Origin: Deltaproteobacteria bacterium UBA6967 | GTDB lineage: Bacteria; SAR324; NAC60-12 | DNA: 11,233 bases | Direction: 5' to 3' | Assembly: GCA_002450295.1 (NCBI GenBank) | Contig: DJYX01000012.1 | Coordinates: forward strand, 1 to 11,233 | Shown: positions 6,501 to 11,233 of the stretch, in pieces | How the letters are laid out: every line of letters begins with the position of its first letter | Numbering within the stretch: the first letter of the stretch is position 1 | Program-made: the position numbers and the translations under genes | The notes under the pieces: model-generated | What the model was told of the DNA's origin: nothing | Databases searched by the model: none | Seen by the model: only the letters and a program-made list of their open reading frames with translations

Positions 6501-7378
6501 TTAGTGCTGAGCGATGGAGTGAATTTCAAGAAATTACAGTTACAAATAAATCAATAGTTTCGATCTCAGACAACTTGAACATTACACTCGACACGGACGA
6601 TCCTGTTTATTCCAATATCTTTTCATTTACAGATGTCAATAATTCTAATTTTCAAAATAAAATTCCTGTTTACTACCAGGATGATGCACTCCAAGATCTT
6701 CTAATTGAGATGCCTGAGAACGAATATGTTAACGAATCTGGAGTTCAACAAGAATTTACGGTTAAATTGAGAAGCCAACCAGTTAAAGAGGTGTTCTTGC
6801 CCTTGAGTGTAAGCGATTCCTCAGAAGGCCGCGTATCTCCTACAATACTCATTTTTGATAATACTACTTGGCAAACTGCCCAAACTGTTAGAGTTACTGG
6901 GATAGACGATTATCAAATTGATGGTAATCAACAATTTGAAGTGGTAATAGGCATTGCAGATACAGCGTTTCCAAATGCAGATCCTAATTATAAAACCCCA
7001 GAGCGGATTGTCCGCTTCATCAGCCTAGACTCAACAGAAGCTGGATTTATTGTATACGCTTTAGATGAGCAAACTGACGAAGCTGGTGGGGATGCAAAGG
7101 TTACCATTCAACTCAAAAGTAAGCCCAAAGCTGATGTGATCATCAGTGCTTCTTCAACAGATACAACCAAAGCTGTCATCACTCAAGGTAGCTTACTCAC
7201 CTTCACTACCAGCAACTGGTTCCAACCCCAGACCATTACATTAATTGGACTCGCTGATGGTTCCACAGCAAATGACCAAGATTACTCCCTTGAATTCTCT
7301 AATTCTTCCAGCGATGACATCAACTATGACGGGCTTAAAATTCAAAGCGTACCCCTGAAGCATCTTAACCTGAATTGA
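3599..7378 (+). CDS. Large surface lipoprotein with about ten Calx-beta-like repeats
   Basis: A 1259-aa secreted lipoprotein. I take ATG 3599 rather than the upstream in-frame ATG 3416, because it begins a signal peptide (MLKLRKHF then a hydrophobic stretch) ending in the lipobox LGAC with Cys24. Ala at +2 (no Asp) suits sorting to the outer membrane. The rest is about ten beta-sandwich repeats of 106-148 residues. Each centres on a motif like LTFxxxNWxxxQ, then a G-x-D-D or D-G turn, a strand, often DPxY, and a closing N-x-D-D-D. The NW-type anchors fall near residues 105, 246, 360, 493, 599, 707, 855 (degenerate), 972, 1090 and 1206. Acidic turns suggest calcium binding, as in Calx-beta and related folds. 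There is no catalytic domain or C-terminal anchor. Repeats 4 and 7 contain Cys. The gene is much AT-richer than its neighbours. Likely roles are adhesion or surface coat. Confidence 0.82.
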   Translation: MLKLRKHFLVLLIGIPLLLHLGACAPESTQGTTPNPEYGKGSLTVTISNTDLDENGRSANITVKLDNPPKENVAVIATSSDPTEAQFVVNNQFQSSAELFFTPINWDVPQILKIQGQYDDTRIDRSPIDGTQYVSVSLKILSDDPVYDDPDINLIDPTGGPANLTFRNDDKTDPNGIVQFATEGTVTELSPNEPGFEQAVFPIQLTSNPRSNVEVSIDFTSGTPEIAEALLSISPPSRSLTFTPENWQIPQSFVITAKQEEVDYSSNDNFILDIEFTGPPPFNKPSQQVTITRQDNDVPGLFIDYPDSMTTSESGNKVSLGVRLKMKPDENVTVKFVSSDISEGKITSSNQGTLTFSKDSWNTTQTVEVTGQPDGAADGTQNYNLTYTFSGDPIYESINSTSLLTNTITNQDSDSPGLTMALGNLGLSESGNCEYLVVRLNTKPINSVTVTPSITSNSPNKEADFVNDRTSCTNSNQIIGNCQQSPLSFNSSNWNQSQFLCIRGVDDSDIDGSQQIKLTIGTTNYNEIRREFPLTNTDNDYAGILLGSVQYMASQGKYILPVQLRAKPSSTVTVQLANDTSQIIKDVFETSAINFNSNNWNVQQFFKLRTGIDLSAEVNLQATGGGFNTKAATFINLRSDNSSAAAGYEFVYFKEEAERFTSDDGGVYAFRLKLRNQPKSPVYLKLRSDKPGIGNPHRTGITLDSTNWSLGEEIKVIGLDDNLNGNQAYRIQFYDVSSADPNYDNLLPQDVHLVNLDDDYRPSPLSSDTYEFDNTATTGSCNNAGEISGDTADFNISLPVSILKETDSPIATIKIALSQPIEGTVKLRVFSEDESEGYLTDGSNRIINFQDITFNESNATTFQDINILGSQDWIDDGNQRFKIQISVLSTNIPDYFGKNVSVCLENEDDDKAGIELNFGMSDETLLATSTFQNNTTLGVRLLSEPEKDVSLNFGSTNNFITSPNTLTLSAERWSEFQEITVTNKSIVSISDNLNITLDTDDPVYSNIFSFTDVNNSNFQNKIPVYYQDDALQDLLIEMPENEYVNESGVQQEFTVKLRSQPVKEVFLPLSVSDSSEGRVSPTILIFDNTTWQTAQTVRVTGIDDYQIDGNQQFEVVIGIADTAFPNADPNYKTPERIVRFISLDSTEAGFIVYALDEQTDEAGGDAKVTIQLKSKPKADVIISASSTDTTKAVITQGSLLTFTTSNWFQPQTITLIGLADGSTANDQDYSLEFSNSSSDDINYDGLKIQSVPLKHLNLN

Positions 7379-7380
7379 CG

Positions 7381-8157
7381 ATGAGCCCGGTACATTTGGA
7401 ACAACAGGATGCCCTGGCTTGGCTCCATCTCCAACGACCTGAGGCCTACAACGCCTTCACACGAGAGATGGCCGGAGAGTTGTTGGAACACCTGTTTCAA
7501 CTCCGACAGGACGAATCTGTCAAGGTAGTGGCCATCACCGGAGAGGGATCTGTGTTTTCAGCAGGAGGGGACCTGAAGTGGGTCGGTTCACATCCACAGG
7601 GTCCCAGTACGGCCTTTCATGAGTTGGCCACCCGTGTTCACCTCTGCATCACTGAAATCCGTCGCTTCCCTAAACCTATCCTGGCAGTTATCAATGGAAC
7701 TGCAGCTGGAGGTGGATTTTCTCTCGCACTGGCCTGCGACTTTCGACTAATGGCTGAGACAGCGCGTCTGAAACAAGCCTTCACCAGTCAGGGGCTCTGT
7801 TTGGATGGTGGAGGAACTTGGTTTCTTCCACGTTTGGTTGGACTTGGGCGTGCCCTGGAGATTGCGGCATTGGATGAATGGATCTCCGCAGAACAAGCCC
7901 TAAACTGGGGATTGGTCAACCGAGTTGTGCCTCCAGAACAGCTCACAGCAGAAACCCAGAGTTGGGCAATTCGTTTAGCTGAACGCTCCAGCCACGCCTT
8001 CGCAACTGTCAAACAACTACTCAACGAATCCTGGAACACCCCGCTCGAAACCCAACTGGAACACGAACGTCAGGGTTTGGTTCGCACTGTCGAGCATTCT
8101 GATGGCCAAGAAGGACTGTCTGCTTTCCTCGAAAAACGGTCCCCACGCTTTGCCTGA
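7381..8157 (+). CDS. Enoyl-CoA hydratase/isomerase (crotonase) family protein, PaaG-like
   Basis: A 258-aa acyl-CoA-modifying enzyme of the crotonase superfamily. ATG 7381, two bases after the lipoprotein stop, is the probable start; an in-frame TTG at 7375 is less likely. Oxyanion-hole segments are SAGGDL (60-65) and GTAAGGGFS (106-114). The two catalytic Glu of classical hydratases (in GGGCE and QPE of rat mitochondrial enoyl-CoA hydratase) are replaced here: Ser114 takes the first place and no Glu takes the second. Instead LDGGGTWFLPRLVG (141-154) closely resembles the IPDCGGTWLLPR segment of E. coli PaaG, whose Asp is catalytic, so Asp142 is the likely acid/base. The C-terminus SAFLEKRSPRF also matches PaaG. 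An isomerase is thus more likely than a hydratase; substrate unknown. No other phenylacetate genes are present. Its end overlaps cobT. Confidence 0.9.
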   Translation: MSPVHLEQQDALAWLHLQRPEAYNAFTREMAGELLEHLFQLRQDESVKVVAITGEGSVFSAGGDLKWVGSHPQGPSTAFHELATRVHLCITEIRRFPKPILAVINGTAAGGGFSLALACDFRLMAETARLKQAFTSQGLCLDGGGTWFLPRLVGLGRALEIAALDEWISAEQALNWGLVNRVVPPEQLTAETQSWAIRLAERSSHAFATVKQLLNESWNTPLETQLEHERQGLVRTVEHSDGQEGLSAFLEKRSPRFA

Positions 8158-9223
8158 AATTCCCACAGATCTCCACGCACTTAGCACAGCCTTTCAGATT
8201 TCACCTCGTTTCACAGAACAACAGGAAGCCCTTCAACTAAAAATTGACCAGAAAACCAAGCCACTCAAGGCCCTGGGACAACTGGAGATATTGGCGCTAC
8301 AGCTTGGTCAAATTCAGCAAACCCCAACCCCTCAAATCAAAAATCCTACCCTGTTTCTCTTCGCTGCAGATCATGGGATTGCCGAGAGTGGAGTCAGCGC
8401 CTATCCACAGGAAGTCACTCGCCAGATGGTCTTGAACTTCCTCGCTGGCGGAGCCGCGGTCAACGTATTTTGTCGACAAAACGGCTGGGACTGGAAAATC
8501 ATTGATGCTGGGGTTTGCGGCGAGTTGCCTGCTGATGCAAATCTCATCTCAGCAAAAATTGCTCAAGGTACGCGCAATCTACTCACAGAAGCGGCCATGA
8601 CACCCAACCAATGTACTCAAGCGATCTCGGTGGGAGCTCAGTTGATAAGGGATTACCATGCGCAGGGAGGAAACCTAATTGGTCTCGGAGAAATGGGAAT
8701 TGGCAACACCTCTTCCGCCAGTCTGCTGACCAGCCGCTTACTCAATATACCCCTGAAAGATTGCCTTGGGCGCGGTACGGGTCTGGATGAATCAGGGCTA
8801 GCGCACAAGCAACGTCTCTTGCAGCAAGGCCTTGAATTCCATCAGGATATTCAGAATCTCTGGGAGGTTCTCGCTACTTTTGGGGGCTTTGAATTAGCGA
8901 TGCTCTGTGGGGCTGCGTTGCAGGCAGCAGAATTGCAGATCACAATACTAGTGGATGGATTTATCGTCTCAGCTGCCCTTTTGCCGGCCCTGCTGAGCTA
9001 TCCACACCTGGTTGACTACTGTATTTTTGCCCATTGTTCACGAGAACCGGGCCATCGCCATTTGCTGGATGCCATCGGCGCGACCCCCCTACTGGATTTG
9101 AACCTGGCCCTCGGAGAAGGTTCCGGTGCGGCCCTTGCGTTACCCTTGTTGGAGTCTGCAGTGCGCTTCCTCAACGAAATGGCTTCCTTCGAATCTGCTG
9201 GAGTCAGTCAGGCATGTCCCTGA
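8102..9223 (+). CDS. cobT: Nicotinate-nucleotide-dimethylbenzimidazole phosphoribosyltransferase
   Basis: CobT transfers ribose phosphate from nicotinate mononucleotide to 5,6-dimethylbenzimidazole, giving alpha-ribazole 5'-phosphate for the lower ligand of cobalamin. Visible hallmarks are KTKPLKALGQLE (51-62), AADHGIAESGVSAYPQEVT (88-106), GGAAVNVF (116-123), GEMGIGNTSSA (196-206) and LGEGSGAALALP (337-348). Glu339 corresponds to the catalytic Glu317 of Salmonella CobT. The YPQEVTRQMV and GGAAVNVF style resembles the Bacteroidota-type subfamily more than the Salmonella enzyme. At 373 aa from ATG 8102 it is slightly longer than usual (about 350). That start overlaps the crotonase gene by 56 bases and has no Shine-Dalgarno sequence. 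A TTG at 8150 would remove 16 residues and still leave the conserved part whole. It overlaps cobS by 10 bases, so coupled translation is likely. Confidence 0.96.
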   Translation: MAKKDCLLSSKNGPHALPEIPTDLHALSTAFQISPRFTEQQEALQLKIDQKTKPLKALGQLEILALQLGQIQQTPTPQIKNPTLFLFAADHGIAESGVSAYPQEVTRQMVLNFLAGGAAVNVFCRQNGWDWKIIDAGVCGELPADANLISAKIAQGTRNLLTEAAMTPNQCTQAISVGAQLIRDYHAQGGNLIGLGEMGIGNTSSASLLTSRLLNIPLKDCLGRGTGLDESGLAHKQRLLQQGLEFHQDIQNLWEVLATFGGFELAMLCGAALQAAELQITILVDGFIVSAALLPALLSYPHLVDYCIFAHCSREPGHRHLLDAIGATPLLDLNLALGEGSGAALALPLLESAVRFLNEMASFESAGVSQACP

Positions 9224-9987
9224 ATATCCCTGACTTGCTGGATCGCGAATGGCAAGCGTTCTGGCTCTCCGTCAAGTCCTTTACCCGCCTACCAACCCCT
9301 CACGTTGCCTATTCCACTGTTCAGATGCAACGGGCTTCCAGCTATCTGCCCTGGGTGGGCTGGGTGATCGGTGGTATCTGTGCGCTAGCCTTTCTTAGTC
9401 TACAAAGCTTGTGGGGCACTGGCTTGGCCATTTGGGCCACCTTGGCTCTTGGTATCTGGATCACTGGGGCTTTTCACGAGGATGGCTTCGCCGATTTCTG
9501 TGATGGGATGGGAGGAGGCTGGACTACGGATCAGGTGCTGCGAATCATGAAAGATTCGTATCTGGGCACTTTCGGTGTACTCGGTCTGATCACTAGTTTT
9601 CTGCTGAAGGGCAACGCACTTTTGTTGCTGGAGCCAAGTCAGATTCCTCTAGCCCTGGTGCTGATGCACAGCTATTCCCGCTTTGGAGCCGTGCTGTTAC
9701 AGAATATCAGTAGTTACGTACAGCGCGATGAACACAGCAAGATGCGACTACTGGCCGCACCTCACTCTCCGTGGCGTCTGCTAGTTGCAGGCTTGGCCTC
9801 TGTTGTGTTGGCAGCTTTGCTGGTCGAAGGTATTTTCTTACTGAGTTTTCTGGTGGGAGGCTTCGTGATCGTACTGTTGATGCGTCGCTATCTCAACAAG
9901 CGACTCGGAGGCTACACTGGTGATTGCCTAGGAGCCCTCGAACAAATCTTGGAACTCTTCGTCGTGCTATGGCTAGCGCTCTTCTAG
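9214..9987 (+). CDS. cobS: Adenosylcobinamide-GDP ribazoletransferase (cobalamin synthase)
   Basis: CobS is an inner-membrane enzyme joining adenosylcobinamide-GDP to alpha-ribazole or its phosphate, the step that closes the nucleotide loop of cobalamin. The 257-aa product has the expected N-terminal cytoplasmic segment (AFWLSVKSFTRLPTP), then about six to seven hydrophobic segments (roughly 44-66, 68-86, 117-140, 146-160, 187-224, 242-257). The conserved acidic motif HEDGFADFCDGMGGG (88-102) and the loop GYTGDCLGA (233-241) are intact. The HEDG form and the following WTTDQVLRIMKDS differ from the enterobacterial HLDG version. ATG 9214 is chosen because the reading frame upstream lies inside cobT and the protein there is nonsense; GGAG at 9200-9203 could serve as ribosome binding site. 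It overlaps the end of cobT by 10 bases. No cobU or cbi genes are present. Confidence 0.95.
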   Translation: MSLNIPDLLDREWQAFWLSVKSFTRLPTPHVAYSTVQMQRASSYLPWVGWVIGGICALAFLSLQSLWGTGLAIWATLALGIWITGAFHEDGFADFCDGMGGGWTTDQVLRIMKDSYLGTFGVLGLITSFLLKGNALLLLEPSQIPLALVLMHSYSRFGAVLLQNISSYVQRDEHSKMRLLAAPHSPWRLLVAGLASVVLAALLVEGIFLLSFLVGGFVIVLLMRRYLNKRLGGYTGDCLGALEQILELFVVLWLALF

Positions 9988-10259
9988 ATTTCGCAACTGC
10001 GTAATGAAAGCTTGCACCCCTTTCTGCCTTGCCGCATCTTAATTTCCTGAGGAGACCTGCCCCAAATCCACTCGCCTGACTGGATCGAACGCAGCTTTTG
10101 TCACAAATCAATTCATCTTCATTTTGACCACTCATTGCTGCTATCCAAAAAGATCCTTCATCCTTTTCAGACGGCAAATCTCCGGCAGTCGATCCCTGTT
10201 TCAAAGACAACTAGAAAATTTCTGGGGAGGAATTTTGTCATCTCACTACCAAGGATGTC
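9988..10259. other. Intergenic region between cobS and the PEP carboxylase gene
   Basis: This 272-base stretch has no convincing gene. I saw no strong terminator after cobS and no clear promoter. A 12-codon frame at about 10003 (MKACTPFCLAAS) is too short to call. GGATCGA (10082-10088) and TCGATCC (10189-10195) form a 7-bp inverted repeat 100 bases apart, possibly chance. GGGGAGG at 10224-10230 looks like a strong ribosome binding site, but no usable start codon for the downstream gene follows at the right distance. AAGGA at 10251-10255 is well placed for the ATG at 10260. Confidence 0.5.
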
Positions 10260-11233
10260 ATGCGGCAGGAAGAATTCGTCTACCAGAAAATTAGTGAAGA
10301 CTTCAGCTTTGTGATGGACTGTTTCAGCACAATGCTGGACGAGTTGGGTGAAACCGACTTAGCCCAGCAGATGCGAGCCCATCAACAGCGGCTAGATCCA
10401 GAGGCTGACTTCCACTTGGATCGGACCGCACAAGCCTACTCGATCGCCTTTCAACTGCTGAGCATGGTTGAGGAAAATGCCCAGGCCCAATACCGCCGAG
10501 TCGCAGAAACTCATCCAGAATACGAGCAAGAATCCGGTTTGTGGCGACGCATTCTGATATCTCTGAAAGAAGCAGGACTGACTGGGGAGCAGATTGCCAC
10601 TCGGCTTCCGTACCTTTGGGTGGAACCCGTGCTGACCGCCCACCCAACAGAAGCCAAGCGCCCAACTGTGCTGGATCATCATCGGGAGTTTTACCTGCTA
10701 CTGCTCCGGCGAGAAAATCAGATGTGGACTCCCAGTGAACAGGAGCGCATCCGCCAGGAAATCATCACGATCCTCGAGCGACTCTGGCGTACTGGTGAGA
10801 TCTACCTTGAAAAACCAGGACTAGAGCAGGAACTCGATAACATCCTGCACTACCTGCGTAACGTCTTCCCCAATATATTGCCTACCCTGGACCAACGTCT
10901 CCGTGAAGCCTGGCGAGAGGTTGGGTTTGATCCAGCCCTGTTGGATGATCCCAGTCACTTTCCACGGCTGAGTTTTGGGAACTGGGTGGGTGGTGATCGT
11001 GATGGACACCCTCTCGTCACGGCAGAAGTGACTGAAATCTGCCTGAAACGTCTACGCACCACTGCTCTGGAACTACTGCAACAACAACTGGAGACATTGC
11101 GCAATACCCTCAGCCTTGCTGAGCACCGGCAGCCCGTTCCAACAATCCTACAGCAACGCATCACTGAATTGCAGAACGCCCTCGGACGTCGTGGAGACAA
11201 GGTTGTCTATCGTTTCCGCCGTGAGCCCTGGAG
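10260..11233 (+). CDS. ppc: Phosphoenolpyruvate carboxylase, N-terminal third (runs off right edge)
   Basis: PEP carboxylase fixes bicarbonate onto phosphoenolpyruvate to give oxaloacetate, refilling the TCA cycle. The 324 visible codons contain VLTAHPTEAKR (124-134), with His128 matching catalytic His138 of E. coli Ppc, and the FGNWVGGDRDGHPLVT segment (239-254), matching the conserved GGDRDGNPNVT. The family is normally about 880-950 aa, so some two thirds lie outside the window. The protein is divergent: the segment between the two motifs (EKPGLEQELDNILHYLRNVF, 184-203) lacks the VENSLW-type sequence of E. coli Ppc. I place it in a non-canonical bacterial branch. ATG 10260 has AAGGA four bases upstream. 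The frame stays open to 10215 upstream, with no better start there. The catalytic Arg and Gly-rich parts of the C-terminal half cannot be checked here. Confidence 0.87.
   Translation, partial: MRQEEFVYQKISEDFSFVMDCFSTMLDELGETDLAQQMRAHQQRLDPEADFHLDRTAQAYSIAFQLLSMVEENAQAQYRRVAETHPEYEQESGLWRRILISLKEAGLTGEQIATRLPYLWVEPVLTAHPTEAKRPTVLDHHREFYLLLLRRENQMWTPSEQERIRQEIITILERLWRTGEIYLEKPGLEQELDNILHYLRNVFPNILPTLDQRLREAWREVGFDPALLDDPSHFPRLSFGNWVGGDRDGHPLVTAEVTEICLKRLRTTALELLQQQLETLRNTLSLAEHRQPVPTILQQRITELQNALGRRGDKVVYRFRREPW

Noticed and set aside
3700..7375. Nucleotide-level tandem repeats or a CRISPR-like array in the AT-rich gene
   Set aside because: The repetition is visible only at protein level and is degenerate; I saw no repeated identical DNA units of array type.
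9034..9213. Upstream extension of the cobS frame to ATG 9034
   Set aside because: It lies wholly inside cobT in another frame, has no CobS similarity and is Arg/Pro/Cys-rich nonsense typical of a shadow frame.
10082..10195. GGATCGA/TCGATCC inverted repeat flanking about 100 bases
   Set aside because: Seven bases at that distance is within chance expectation, with no flanking target duplication or transposase.
9893..10210. 105-codon minus-strand frame across the end of cobS
   Set aside because: It overlaps the conserved end of cobS, has no recognisable domain and no ribosome binding site. The Arg-rich content suggests an antisense shadow.
10324..11200. Several minus-strand frames within the PEP carboxylase gene
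   Set aside because: All are antisense to a clear conserved coding region and show no domain.

Overview
The window reads as chromosomal DNA from a Gram-negative bacterium with an outer membrane. Two putative lipoproteins, an MCE lipid-transport protein with a periplasmic body and a beta-rich tail, and the absence of phage, IS or plasmid genes support this. The gene style (MCE protein with a C-terminal beta domain, a divergent PEP carboxylase, a long Calx-beta-like repeat lipoprotein) would suit a marine delta-type proteobacterium such as SAR324. That placement is a guess from protein style, not a demonstrated assignment. Most genes are near 55% GC in the lines I counted. The long repeat lipoprotein gene is clearly AT-richer, at 25-38% in the three lines counted.

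Layout. The left edge holds the 5' part of an unidentified minus-strand gene (242 to edge). A 169-bp divergent gap follows, containing an unlisted 53-codon ORF, then a 536-aa MCE/MlaD-type gene (412-2022). Next is a short non-coding stretch with two mutually exclusive inverted repeats (2040-2099) and a minus-strand tRNA with anticodon CAT (2184-2257), best read as the lysidine-type tRNA-Ile2. A small Cys-rich putative lipoprotein with kelch-like motifs (2320-2754) faces a histidine-phosphatase-superfamily gene (2756-3436, minus). Their stop codons are one base apart, and an 8-bp perfect hairpin covers the junction.

From 3599 to 9987 four plus-strand genes run with almost no gaps: a 1259-aa lipoprotein of about ten beta-sandwich repeats, a PaaG-like crotonase, cobT and cobS. 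CobT activates dimethylbenzimidazole as alpha-ribazole phosphate, and CobS joins the alpha-ribazole moiety to adenosylcobinamide-GDP. Together they are the late nucleotide-loop steps of cobalamin synthesis. The nearby histidine phosphatase could supply the alpha-ribazole-phosphatase step (CobC), but its sequence does not prove that. No cobalamin riboswitch is apparent before the run. After a 272-bp gap, the first 324 codons of a divergent phosphoenolpyruvate carboxylase run off the right edge.

I found no convincing new defence or mobile system. The items most worth a second look are the repeat lipoprotein fused by gene order to the B12 genes, the MCE protein that carries its own beta-rich C-terminal domain, the crotonase with isomerase-type active-site residues overlapping cobT, the kelch-like mini-lipoprotein, and several RNA-level inverted repeats.
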